Of a stretch of 64,000 nucleotides of DNA, positions 18,224 to 27,264 are shown one piece after another. A program made the position numbers and the translations under genes. Within the stretch, counting starts at the first letter, position 1. Each line of letters opens with the position of its first letter. This stretch comes from an uncultured Eubacterium sp. Lineage in GTDB: Bacteria; Bacillota; Clostridia; Lachnospirales; Lachnospiraceae. The notes below the pieces were generated by a model. The model did not search any database. It saw only the letters and a list, made by a program, of their open reading frames with translations, and was not told where the DNA came from. The stretch covers positions 66,011-130,010 of the forward strand of contig CAKRFN010000007.1 in assembly GCA_934320655.1 (NCBI GenBank), in the 5' to 3' direction.

Positions 18224-20323
18224 CTACGGCTTGGCATAGTATTTCCTGCTGATCTCAAATTCCGTCATCAGCCGGTTCGTCTTAGACAACACATAGCTCA
18301 GCGAACTGATGATATGCCGGTCTGAGAGACTTTCATTATGACTGATTGCAATAAATGCCGCACCGTATAACACAGATTTCATCTCACTGCCTGTCAGTTC
18401 AAAATTATTCGCCATATTTTCCAACTGGAGATTCGGATCAACCGGTGTCTGCGGCGGCAGCATACCCCGCAGCATCTCGACCCGCGTCTGCGGCTGTGGC
18501 TTTTCCATCAGGATACAATAGGTGATCCTTCGGATAAATGCCGGGTCAAAATTGCTGTACACATTTGTTGCCAATATGATAAAACCATCGAATTCCTCGA
18601 TCTTCTGCAGCAGGAATGCGACCTCGTTATTTGCATATTTATCATTCGAGCTGGATATCTCGGTTCTCTTGGCAAACAATGCATCTGCCTCGTCAAAAAA
18701 CAGGATAAAGTTCCCGTCCTTGGCGCAGTCAAACACCCGGTTCAGATTTTTTTCCGTCTCACCGATATACTTATCTACCAGCTGCGAGAGATCCACACGG
18801 TACAGCTCCATTCCCAGCTCATTGGCAATCGCCTGTGCCGACATCGTCTTGCCCGTACCGGGAGGTCCGTACAACAGGACACTCACGCCTCTGCCATAGG
18901 TCACCTTCTGCCCAAAGCCCCACTCATCATTCACACGGTTGCGGTACTTCATCCGGCTGCACGCCAGCTTCAGTGTCTCTTTCTGCCGCTCATCCATACG
19001 GACATCAGCAAATGTAAATTTCGGTTCGATCTTTGTCGCCAGTTTTTCGATATCCCTCGGCAGCAGCATGCGGATCGCTCTCCGGAGCAGTTCATCGGTG
19101 ATCTTCTCCTTTTTCTCTGCGAGGCGCTGTTTATCGGCCAGCATGCACACCTTTTCGATCTGTCCTGCAGTAAAATTATACTGATCCGCATACGCCTCCG
19201 GATCAACGCTCTCCGCCAGTCCATATTCCCCGCCGAAATATTTCCACAGCCGGATGCGATCCTTTAACGTCGGTGTCTCCATCTCTAGCAGATAATAATC
19301 ATAGGACTCTGCCAGCCGGATCGTGCCGGCGTTTCCCTCCGATGTCAGTATGACACGGTCAACAATCTGCAGACACAGATCGATCAGCGTCGTGACTTCT
19401 ACATACGCGTCCTCCGGGAGATCGGCATGCAGTAAGACAAGCTGCGCATGCAGCAGCCGGCATCTGACCAGTATCTCATTTAATATAGCTGCTTTATGCT
19501 GCGCATCCAGAGCATTCAGGCGCGGCAGCTCCACAAATAAGGCGGGCGTCTGTTCCAGCGCAGACGCGATCAGCAGCTTCTTTCCGCATAGAGGTTTTCC
19601 CACAATCTGTATCAATCCTTCGTTCTGAAATGACAGGACTTCCTGCAGCTTTGCAAGATATCCTCTGTCATCGATCATCTCCGGCAGATAATCAGCGTCC
19701 GATTCCATGCAAAGCGGCCACAACGTCCGCGGCATTGTGGCATTTCCCCGGATCAGCAGAACTGCCTGAGCGGATAGCACAAAACCATCCAGCAGTCCGG
19801 AACCGGTCGTTTCCGCTTTGCAGGTCAGAAACAAAAAGCTGTTTTTGACCATCTGCAGCTGCTCTGATACGAACTCAAATTCCTCTTCTCCTGCATACAT
19901 GGCATACAGCCGCAGAGCCAGTTCAAACGTCGCACATCCCGCTCTGCCGTATTTCTCCTGCAATGTCTGATAGACCTGCACATATCTTGTATCCAGCTCC
20001 GGTGCAGCTGCCAGCAGCAGGCAGAAGAACGAGAAACCGGACAATCCGGCCTCTGCTGCCAGATTTGACAGGCTGATCCCTCCGCGCAGTTCCATCGGCA
20101 TACCCATAGATGCCTTGCACCGGGACTTGAGATACTCTTCTCCCCGGATCAGCTGCTCCCTGATATCTGCAGCCGTCTCCTGTGCGTTCTCATTGCCGGA
20201 CAGGAGATAGCTATCCAGGAACAGATCCAGCCATCTGAGATACCCATAGGTCTCCTCCAGCCCGGAGCCATACGGCTGTCCGTATTCGCTTTTGTCAAAA
20301 TAATTACTGTATTCCAGTTTCAT
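18224..20323 (-). CDS. Large AAA+ ATPase resembling contractile-injection-system ATPases
   Basis: This 699-residue protein has three parts. The N-terminal ~200 residues are helical. A degenerate P-loop domain follows (about 235-420; GKPLCGKK at 242-249, no Walker B glutamate). A full classical AAA domain comes last: Walker A GPPGTGKT at 486-493, Walker B ILFFDEAD at 540-547, sensor ILATN, and arginine finger region FIRRI near 597. This N-terminal plus dead-AAA plus live-AAA layout and length match the ATPases (Afp15/PVC15-like) always found with extracellular contractile injection systems. Their role there is thought to be assembly or cargo handling. The window has no sheath, tube or baseplate gene. 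It follows the 1062-residue gene by 40 bp. The alternative is a general CDC48/FtsH-like remodeller. The AAA call is firm; the CIS link is tentative. Confidence 0.8.
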   Translation of the reverse strand: MKLEYSNYFDKSEYGQPYGSGLEETYGYLRWLDLFLDSYLLSGNENAQETAADIREQLIRGEEYLKSRCKASMGMPMELRGGISLSNLAAEAGLSGFSFFCLLLAAAPELDTRYVQVYQTLQEKYGRAGCATFELALRLYAMYAGEEEFEFVSEQLQMVKNSFLFLTCKAETTGSGLLDGFVLSAQAVLLIRGNATMPRTLWPLCMESDADYLPEMIDDRGYLAKLQEVLSFQNEGLIQIVGKPLCGKKLLIASALEQTPALFVELPRLNALDAQHKAAILNEILVRCRLLHAQLVLLHADLPEDAYVEVTTLIDLCLQIVDRVILTSEGNAGTIRLAESYDYYLLEMETPTLKDRIRLWKYFGGEYGLAESVDPEAYADQYNFTAGQIEKVCMLADKQRLAEKKEKITDELLRRAIRMLLPRDIEKLATKIEPKFTFADVRMDERQKETLKLACSRMKYRNRVNDEWGFGQKVTYGRGVSVLLYGPPGTGKTMSAQAIANELGMELYRVDLSQLVDKYIGETEKNLNRVFDCAKDGNFILFFDEADALFAKRTEISSSNDKYANNEVAFLLQKIEEFDGFIILATNVYSNFDPAFIRRITYCILMEKPQPQTRVEMLRGMLPPQTPVDPNLQLENMANNFELTGSEMKSVLYGAAFIAISHNESLSDRHIISSLSYVLSKTNRLMTEFEISRKYYAKP

Positions 20324-20363
20324 ATGCCCATTCCTTCTCTGTTCCCAGGAGCTGTCAAAACTC

Positions 20364-23300
20364 CTAAACGTAAATTTGCAGATCTTTCAGACATGCCCTC
20401 ATTCCTTCAAAACGATCCCTGATGCCATCCTTGTTGTTTTCCCAGCGATCGCGATTTTGCTCTGTCGTCTCCTGATCCCTGAACAGATGTTTGTCACTTT
20501 CAGACAATCCAAACGCTTCCTCGAAAAATGTCTTGAAAAATGTGTCCTGATCAGCATCTAATCTACCATTCCAATTACTAAGGTAGTTTCCTGCACCGAT
20601 AAAGTTATCTGCCAGAGCTGACACCAGTAGCGGCAGCTTATAGTCTTCAATTGCTGAATTCATCGATAGGAAACTATCTATCGATCCCCGCTTCTCCGGC
20701 AGATATGAGTAATAGATCGGAAGCAGGATAGCGTCCCTGAAGCTCTCCATTGCTGTCTCGAGCAGCCCGATCCTATCAAACGCTCCGAAACTATTATACA
20801 CATCCCTAAAGTCATAGGATCCGACTGCATAACTGCCCGTTACCTGTTCCCGGGTCTCTGGCGTCATCTGGGTCTTTCGTACCGTCTGGGTCTCTGACGT
20901 TTCCGGCATCTTCAAGCCATTATTTACCGCCGTTTTCAATTTGTCTTCTGATCTGCAGGTATTAATGATCTGATTCATTACTTCATCATCAGACAGCAGC
21001 ATCGATAACTTCCGGAACTGGTCTGTGGCATTCACAACATTTACCAGACCGGCAGTCTGTCGATCCGTATTTTTCTGACGGAAGATATAACCCTTATCCT
21101 TTTGTTCTACAACATACCTGATGATCTCAGATAAGAGTTTTTCTTCATAAGCATCCTTATCTGCCCCCACAATTCCCATATTGCGTAGCTGTTCCTGATA
21201 ATATAAATTGCCCCGAATGACAAAATCTAACCTTGATTTGCTGAATACCCGTTCATCAAATATACCATGTTCTGCAGCAGCCGGTGCCACCTTTTGTCGT
21301 ATTCCGATGAAATACTGACCGATGTTTTTGTAGCCTATGTCATAGATCGTATCTTTCGTCTGTTCTGCAGTTCCGGCTGCATCTGCTATCTTTTCAATGG
21401 TATCTGCCAATACCTCGGGATTCGTCACAACCTCTTTTAAGAACTCAGAAACTGTCCTGTATCCAAATGCCTGATTCATCAGTTCACGTCTTTTTGCATT
21501 TCTAAATTTACGCTTTCGGGATATCTTATCAGAATCTGAGTCCTGATATGTCAAACCTGTAGCATTCTGCTGCTCCTCAGCTTTGGTATCGAGATCAACC
21601 TCTTGATCCATCAGTTGATCAACCGTCTCCAGCTTAACGTCCGCATAATTGATCACAGAATCCAATATCTGTAATGCCACCTTATCCTTTTCCGCTTCCA
21701 TTCCATATGATTCGCAGACAAACTGGAATAACCGGTTCTGTGTCAGACTGTCCATATAACCGGCCAGAGCCGCATTTTCTACAAACCTCTTCACGTCATC
21801 TTTGACAACGCGTCCGCCCTTTCCCGTTTCAGGCTGCGGCTTCACCTGACCGTTTTGGCTGTAGTTCTTCTCAGCTTCTATCAGATCTTTTATCGTATTA
21901 AATGCATCCCGATCTGTCTGTTCAATAAACGACAGATTCTCCAGCCCTGCCTTCACACGGGCATCCATCTCATTCTCCAGTGCGCTTTCACGCGCATAGA
22001 CTTCCTTGGACAGATCCTTTTGCTTATTTGCCGCACGGACAAACTTAGCCAGTGAATACGGTGAATCGATTCTGGCAGACCGGTACCGGAAAGTCTGCAT
22101 CGTTTCGGACGAATCCTTATCCTTGATCGGTACACCTGCCTCCTTGGCAATATCCGCTGCAAAAGAAGTACAGTTGTATCCCAGAAACGAATAAGATCTG
22201 CCGGAGCCTACCACACCACGGATCTTGGCCGCAGCCCGCAGATAGTTCGCATAAGAGATACTGAACCTCCGTTCTATAATGCCGGGGTCATCATGATACG
22301 GATCCGGATTCCTGACGACTCCGACCGTAACAGCTCCAGTACCCGGGGTCGTATATAACGGCCAGAAGCCAAAGCTGTAGCTGCTGTATGCATTACCATC
22401 CGTTTTTGCAACCATGCGGATAAAGCTGTGCCCCTGTTCATCCTCAATTCCATGTAAGATCTGTGCGCGCAATAGCATCACATTCGGATCCAGATCCGGA
22501 TTATATTTCACATTTAACGCTGCTGCATCTGCCTCACCTTTACTCACGATCTCCCCATAAGCAGCCGATTTTTTCATGACTGTATCGAGGATCTTCACAT
22601 AATCCGGCTTTTTTCTCCATCCCGAGAATAAAAACGGCTTCTTCTCAGTGAGCAGCTTGTTATAATCCACATAGACATCCGTAGGCGGTTCTACTGCGAC
22701 AACTGCCTCAAATTCATTCGGACTTTCCATCCCATCCATCACCGGATAGTCCGGGGTAAATCCCTTTGCACTGTCATATTGCAGACCAAACGCCTGTGCG
22801 AGTTTTTTGATTGATTCTTCATATTTTTTCTCGCTTTCTGTTTTAACGTGTCCATCGTCCTGCTGCAGTTCTCCCGATGCGATCTGATCCTCTGCTGCAT
22901 CAGACAACGGCTGTTCCTCCTGCGCCACTTCCGTCAGGTTAACGGTCTCATACTCTTTGTTCCCATATTTGTTTCTCATCCAGCCCAGCAATGCCGCCTT
23001 TTTTCCTTCGTCTGTCAGATATTTTTTTTCAAAATCACTCTCGGATACGAGTTGTTCATTGGTATTGACTCTCTGTATCAGATCCTGCAGCAATTGCTCA
23101 TTATTACTCTTTTTGGCACGGTTAACCGCATCCGTTCCTGCAAGTGATTGAAACGGATCAAAATAGAGCGTCTTCTGATCTTCTTTGTCCAATGACGCGA
23201 ATATTGTCCCGGCTTCCTTCTTTTTTGAGATCGTCTTTTGTCCGAATCTTCCGATCTGACTGTGATTGAACTTGAACAATGCCCCTGATACACGTACCTT

Positions 23301-23552
23301 GTTGCCGTCCTTTCTTGCTTTATCCGCATATTCGCTTAACAAGTCGCCTATGCTTTCACGGACGATTCTCTCTTCAAGCTCCTCACCACTCTCCAGATGA
23401 CCATCATATTTTATCTGTTGCCTCGATCGCATCGCTCTTCTCTTGCGGATTCTTTCGATCTCATCTCCTGTCTCACCAAGTTCTTTGATAAAATCCAACT
23501 GTGCTCTTTTCCCCGATGATACATTTGTCGGTGTTTTCATTTTTTCGGGCAT
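20364..23552 (-). CDS. 1062-residue protein with permuted papain-like (NlpC/P60, LRAT-type) domain
   Basis: This is a large hypothetical protein. Around residues 350-475 it has GHSFIRM (H375), SFGFWPLY, and then LGYNCTSFAADIA (C461). Histidine before cysteine in an NC(T/E)xFA context is the mark of the circularly permuted NlpC/P60 class (LRAT/YiiX/DUF4105-like), which includes amidases, peptidases and acyltransferases. The start (MPEKMKTPTNVSSGKRAQLD) is basic and without a signal peptide. A highly charged segment (IRKRRAMRSRQQIK) follows at 35-48. The C-terminal ~550 residues are helical and unrecognised. AAGGAG precedes the ATG. It is the first gene of the tight minus-strand run containing the AAA+ gene. 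A secreted effector or structural cargo is possible; no function is proven. Confidence 0.65.
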   Translation of the reverse strand: MPEKMKTPTNVSSGKRAQLDFIKELGETGDEIERIRKRRAMRSRQQIKYDGHLESGEELEERIVRESIGDLLSEYADKARKDGNKVRVSGALFKFNHSQIGRFGQKTISKKKEAGTIFASLDKEDQKTLYFDPFQSLAGTDAVNRAKKSNNEQLLQDLIQRVNTNEQLVSESDFEKKYLTDEGKKAALLGWMRNKYGNKEYETVNLTEVAQEEQPLSDAAEDQIASGELQQDDGHVKTESEKKYEESIKKLAQAFGLQYDSAKGFTPDYPVMDGMESPNEFEAVVAVEPPTDVYVDYNKLLTEKKPFLFSGWRKKPDYVKILDTVMKKSAAYGEIVSKGEADAAALNVKYNPDLDPNVMLLRAQILHGIEDEQGHSFIRMVAKTDGNAYSSYSFGFWPLYTTPGTGAVTVGVVRNPDPYHDDPGIIERRFSISYANYLRAAAKIRGVVGSGRSYSFLGYNCTSFAADIAKEAGVPIKDKDSSETMQTFRYRSARIDSPYSLAKFVRAANKQKDLSKEVYARESALENEMDARVKAGLENLSFIEQTDRDAFNTIKDLIEAEKNYSQNGQVKPQPETGKGGRVVKDDVKRFVENAALAGYMDSLTQNRLFQFVCESYGMEAEKDKVALQILDSVINYADVKLETVDQLMDQEVDLDTKAEEQQNATGLTYQDSDSDKISRKRKFRNAKRRELMNQAFGYRTVSEFLKEVVTNPEVLADTIEKIADAAGTAEQTKDTIYDIGYKNIGQYFIGIRQKVAPAAAEHGIFDERVFSKSRLDFVIRGNLYYQEQLRNMGIVGADKDAYEEKLLSEIIRYVVEQKDKGYIFRQKNTDRQTAGLVNVVNATDQFRKLSMLLSDDEVMNQIINTCRSEDKLKTAVNNGLKMPETSETQTVRKTQMTPETREQVTGSYAVGSYDFRDVYNSFGAFDRIGLLETAMESFRDAILLPIYYSYLPEKRGSIDSFLSMNSAIEDYKLPLLVSALADNFIGAGNYLSNWNGRLDADQDTFFKTFFEEAFGLSESDKHLFRDQETTEQNRDRWENNKDGIRDRFEGMRACLKDLQIYV

Positions 23553-23670
23553 ATGTGCATTCTCCTTTTGCTTGACTGTCTGACAGTTTTCAATGCTCTC
23601 GGCTCATGGTCCGAAGTTATACTTCTTATTATACATAATAATGCGGACAAAAGTTAGACATTTTTTGTAT

Positions 23671-23688
23671 GATCAGGAATTTCCTATC
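23671..23688. repeat. Short palindromic repeat, degenerate copy
   Basis: GATCAGGAATTTCCTATC matches the core of the perfect palindrome at 28919-28949 with one extra base in the left arm. A third relative is at 30811-30834. Confidence 0.45.
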
Positions 23689-23690
23689 AA

Positions 23691-23724
23691 ATAAAAAGGA
23701 GTGCAGTCCATCAACCACACCCCT
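23691..23724 (-). terminator. Probable terminator of asd
   Basis: On the minus strand GGGGTG pairs with CACTCC around a 14-base loop, followed by TTTTTATTT, 18 bp beyond the asd stop. The stem is short and includes one G-U pair. Confidence 0.5.
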
Positions 23725-23741
23725 GTGAAATCACATCTTTT

Positions 23742-24827
23742 TTATTTTTTCGTGATAAATCCCTGTGCCTTTAATGTCTCTGCACACAGTACTGCTCCAC
23801 CTGCCGCGCCACGCAGTGTATTGTGTGACAGTCCGACAAACTTCCAGTCATAAACGCTGTCCTCTCTCAGACGTCCGATGCTGACACCCATACCACCTTC
23901 ATAGTCTACATCCAGTGTTACCTGCGGACGGTTGTCCTCCTCAAGATACTGGATGAACTGCTTCGGAGCACTCGGAAGACCTAACTCCTGCGGGATTCCC
24001 TTGAACTCTACCAGCTTCCGGATCAACTGCTCCTTGGTCGGGTTCTTTTTGAATTTGACAAATACGGCTGCCGTATGTCCGTTGAGTACCGGTACACGGA
24101 TGCACTGGCAGGTGATCACCGGTGTGTCCGCAGGTACGATCACTCCGTCCTTTACCTCGCCCCATACACGAAGCGGCTCTTTCTCACTCTTTTCTTCCTC
24201 GCCGCCGATATACGGAATAATATTTCCCTCCATCTCAGGCCAATCCTTAAAGGTCTTTCCTGCGCCTGAGATCGCCTGATAAGTCGTAGCGACAACCTCA
24301 TACGGCTCGAACTCTTTCCATGCAGTGAGTGCCGGTGTATAGCTCTGGATGGAGCAGTTCGGCTTTACTGCGATGAATCCGCGCGTGGTTCCGAGACGCT
24401 TCTTCTGTGACTCGATGACTGCAAAATGGTCTGCGTTGATCTCCGGGATGACCATCGGTACATCCGGTGTCCAGCGGTGTGCACTGTTGTTGGATACAAC
24501 CGGAGTCTCTGTCTTGGCATATGCTTCCTCGATTGCCTTGATCTCATCCTTTGTCATATCTACGGCACTGAATACAAAATCCACTTCAGAAGCGACTGCC
24601 TCTACCTCATTGACATTTTTAACAACGATATTTTTGACTGCTTCCGGCATCGGAGTCGTCATCTTCCAACGTCCACCGACTGCCTGCTCATAAGTCTGTC
24701 CTGCACTACGGGGGCTGGCTGCGATCGTAGTCACCTCAAACCAGGGATGATTCTCTAAAATAGAAATGAAACGCTGTCCGACCATTCCTGTTCCGCCTAA
24801 AATACCTACTTTTAATTTCTCACTCAT
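23742..24827 (-). CDS. asd: Aspartate-semialdehyde dehydrogenase
   Basis: This 361-residue enzyme reduces beta-aspartyl phosphate to aspartate semialdehyde with NADPH, at the branch to lysine/diaminopimelate, threonine and methionine. The N-terminal Rossmann motif is GILGGTGMVGQRF. The catalytic cysteine is in KPNCSIQSY, and the HTAAVFVKFK histidine segment follows. The sequence type (GRWKMTTPMP, HRWTPDVPMVIPEIN) is the archaeal/yeast-like form common in Clostridia rather than the E. coli form. AAAGGAGA precedes the ATG. It is transcribed alone from a promoter at 24939-24967 and ends at a terminator. Confidence 0.95.
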   Translation of the reverse strand: MSEKLKVGILGGTGMVGQRFISILENHPWFEVTTIAASPRSAGQTYEQAVGGRWKMTTPMPEAVKNIVVKNVNEVEAVASEVDFVFSAVDMTKDEIKAIEEAYAKTETPVVSNNSAHRWTPDVPMVIPEINADHFAVIESQKKRLGTTRGFIAVKPNCSIQSYTPALTAWKEFEPYEVVATTYQAISGAGKTFKDWPEMEGNIIPYIGGEEEKSEKEPLRVWGEVKDGVIVPADTPVITCQCIRVPVLNGHTAAVFVKFKKNPTKEQLIRKLVEFKGIPQELGLPSAPKQFIQYLEEDNRPQVTLDVDYEGGMGVSIGRLREDSVYDWKFVGLSHNTLRGAAGGAVLCAETLKAQGFITKK

Positions 24828-24938
24828 TTCTCGCTAATCTCCTTTTGATCTGTGACCACGCCTCTTGTCCTCTGTCGTCTGCCGCAGATTTTTTCTTATT
24901 TATTGTCCGTCTGTCGCGAACATCTGTGTTTCTTGTAT

Positions 24939-24967
24939 ATACTAATACAACTTGCACAAAAAATCAA
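24939..24967 (-). promoter_or_regulatory. Sigma-A type promoter for asd
   Basis: On the minus strand TTGATT (24962-24967) and TAGTAT (24939-24944) are 17 bp apart, between the argH stop and asd. The leader to the ATG at 24827 is about 105 bases; I see no clear riboswitch in it. Confidence 0.5.
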
Positions 24968-24975
24968 CCATAAAA

Positions 24976-26385
24976 TTATCTAATTTTACAGTCCTCATCG
25001 ATCGTCCAGTCCTCGGCAAGATATTCCTTTTCGATCTCAATGACCTTTTTCATTGCCTCCTGTCCGGGCGCACCGATCGTCAGACGCTTGCTGACACACG
25101 TCTCCATAGAGATCGCATCATAGATATCCTGCTCGAATACCGGACAGATCGCTTTCAGCTCATCGAGTGACAACTCATCGATCGCCTTGTTCTGCTCTAT
25201 GCAATATAATACGAGCCTGCCGATGATACCGTGTGCGTCACGGAACGGTACACCGTGATTTACCAGATAGTCTGCGGCGTCTGTTGCATTCGTAAATCCA
25301 CCATTTGCAGATGCATACATGCGCTCCTTGTTGAATTTCATCGTAGCGAGCATGCCGTGAAACAGTGCGATGCAGCCCTTGACTGTATCCATCGCGTCAA
25401 AGGACAGCTCCTTATCCTCCTGCATATCTTTGTTATAAGCCAGCGGAATGCCCTTCATCGTCGTGAGCAGGCTCATCAGTGCACCATACACGCGGCCGGT
25501 CTTGCCTCTGACGAGTTCTGCGATATCAGGATTTTTCTTCTGCGGCATGATCGAGCTGCCGGTGCTGTAGGCATCATCGATCTCGACAAACTGGTACTCA
25601 TTGGAATTCCAGATGATGACCTCCTCGCAGAAACGTGACAGATGCATCATGATCGTCGCACACGCTGATAAGTATTCGATCAGATAATCACGGTCAGATA
25701 CTCCGTCCATACTGTTTAACGTCGGTCCATAAAAGCCCATCAGCTCCGCAGTCAGATCCCGGTCTAACGGATACGTCGTACCTGCCAGCGCACCGGAGCC
25801 GAGCGGACAGTAATTCATGCGTACAAAAATATCATGCATTCTCTGGCGGTCGCGCTTGAACATCTCAAAATATGCGCCCATATGATGCGCCAAAGTGATC
25901 GGCTGTGCTTTCTGCAAATGCGTAAAGCCCGGCATAATCGTATCGACATGCTCCTCCATGAGTTTTAAAATAGTCTCTAACAGTTCTTTTAACAGATCAT
26001 CTGTCTCTAATACCTGCAGTCTGGTATACAGACGCATATCAAGCGCTACCTGATCGTTACGACTGCGTCCGGTATGGAGTTTTTTGCCGACATCACCGAG
26101 ACGGTCGATCAGCGTCGCCTCCACAAAGCTGTGGATATCCTCATATTTGTCACTGATCTCCAATGTGCCGTTCTCTACGTCTGCCCTGATCTGGCACAGG
26201 CAGTCAACGATCTGATCGGACTCTTCCTTTGTGAGAATGCCCTGTCTGCCGAGCATAATCACATGTGCGATACTGCCCTCGATGTCCTGCTTATAAAACT
26301 TCTGGTCAAAACCGATGGATGCGTTGAAATTGTATACCAGTTGATCTGTCTCTTTTGTGAAGCGTCCGCCCCATAATTGTGCCAT
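24976..26385 (-). CDS. argH: Argininosuccinate lyase
   Basis: This 469-residue enzyme splits argininosuccinate into arginine and fumarate, the last step of arginine synthesis. It starts MAQLWGGRFTKETDQLVYNF, typical of ArgH. The fumarase/aspartase superfamily signature GSSIMPQKKNPD with its catalytic serine loop is intact, as are the TGRSRND and TPGFTHLQKAQP-like segments (here MPGFTHLQKAQP). I use the ATG at 26385, behind AAAGGAG, rather than the open-frame start at 26439, which would add 18 unrelated residues. argR is encoded elsewhere in this window (37382-37834) and may control it; no ARG box was identified by eye. Confidence 0.95.
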   Translation of the reverse strand: MAQLWGGRFTKETDQLVYNFNASIGFDQKFYKQDIEGSIAHVIMLGRQGILTKEESDQIVDCLCQIRADVENGTLEISDKYEDIHSFVEATLIDRLGDVGKKLHTGRSRNDQVALDMRLYTRLQVLETDDLLKELLETILKLMEEHVDTIMPGFTHLQKAQPITLAHHMGAYFEMFKRDRQRMHDIFVRMNYCPLGSGALAGTTYPLDRDLTAELMGFYGPTLNSMDGVSDRDYLIEYLSACATIMMHLSRFCEEVIIWNSNEYQFVEIDDAYSTGSSIMPQKKNPDIAELVRGKTGRVYGALMSLLTTMKGIPLAYNKDMQEDKELSFDAMDTVKGCIALFHGMLATMKFNKERMYASANGGFTNATDAADYLVNHGVPFRDAHGIIGRLVLYCIEQNKAIDELSLDELKAICPVFEQDIYDAISMETCVSKRLTIGAPGQEAMKKVIEIEKEYLAEDWTIDEDCKIR

Positions 26386-26456
26386 AATTATTTTCTCCTT
26401 TATGCTTTGTGTATGTAATTCATATCCGTCCGCCGCCAATGCAATGCCATAGAAGG

Positions 26457-27116
26457 CTACGGACAGTTACCATCATCCGAGCACCCGCCATGCCGCTCCC
26501 GGTATGAATATACGCAGCCGCAGTAGTCCTGCCGGTACATGCCATATTCTTTTGAAAGCTCTGTGGAACGTTTGTACCCGTTTTTCTTCTTAAAATCAGA
26601 ACACAGGTAGGCGACTCCCAGTTCTGCCCCGATGCGCTGTCCGATCTCATTTAACTTTTCTGCATTTTTGAGTGGACTGATACTGAGTGTCGTTGTAAAG
26701 TAATCAAAGCCTTTTTCGCGTGCGAGTTCTCCTGCCTCCCTCAAACGCAGTTCATAACAGCGGAAGCACCGCCCGCCTCCCTCCGGAAGCTGTTCGAGCC
26801 CTTTTGCTATCTCATAAAAACGCGCGGTATCATAGTCGCCCTCAAGAAAACTGATCGGATACTTTGCCGGAAACCGGCGGATAAACTCCTGCTGCTCACG
26901 CACCCGCATCCGGTATTCTTCCTCCGGATAGATATTGGGATTGTAGTAAAAGACCGTGATGCAAAAATATTGCGACAAATATTCTAATACATAACTGCTG
27001 CACGGTGCGCAGCAGCTGTGCAGTAACAGCGCCGGTGCCATGCCGCTGCGCGCGGTCTGCGCCTCTACCTGTTCCAATGTCTGCTCCAGCACCTGCTGAT
27101 AATTGATCCTGTTCAC
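26457..27116 (-). CDS. queH: Epoxyqueuosine reductase QueH
   Basis: This 219-residue protein of the DUF208/QueH family performs the last step of queuosine tRNA modification, reducing epoxyqueuosine in tRNA. It is the non-orthologous replacement of QueG. The family's cysteine pairs are present: HSCCAPCS (near residue 33), GGRCFRCYELR (near 113), and YCGC near the C-terminus (about 197), which together bind an iron-sulfur cluster and a second metal site. YYNPNIYP and LSISPLKN are further signatures. The start is a GTG with AAGGAG seven bases upstream. It stands 70 bp upstream of argH on the same strand. Confidence 0.93.
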   Translation of the reverse strand: MNRINYQQVLEQTLEQVEAQTARSGMAPALLLHSCCAPCSSYVLEYLSQYFCITVFYYNPNIYPEEEYRMRVREQQEFIRRFPAKYPISFLEGDYDTARFYEIAKGLEQLPEGGGRCFRCYELRLREAGELAREKGFDYFTTTLSISPLKNAEKLNEIGQRIGAELGVAYLCSDFKKKNGYKRSTELSKEYGMYRQDYCGCVYSYRERHGGCSDDGNCP

Positions 27117-27264
27117 TGCTCTGCTCCTTGTGATACGCTCATGCGTTTAGACTGTATTCTGCTATATTCTATCTGATTTTGCGGGGAATTTCAATAGACC
27201 GCACGAAGGAACCCGATTCTTTTTCCGACATAAAATAGAACTATAGATAGAAAAAACACGGAGC

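Noticed and set aside
4275..23552. Prophage or complete contractile injection system
   Set aside because: There is no capsid, tail tube, sheath, baseplate, terminase or integrase gene in the block. Only the ATPase resembles such a system.
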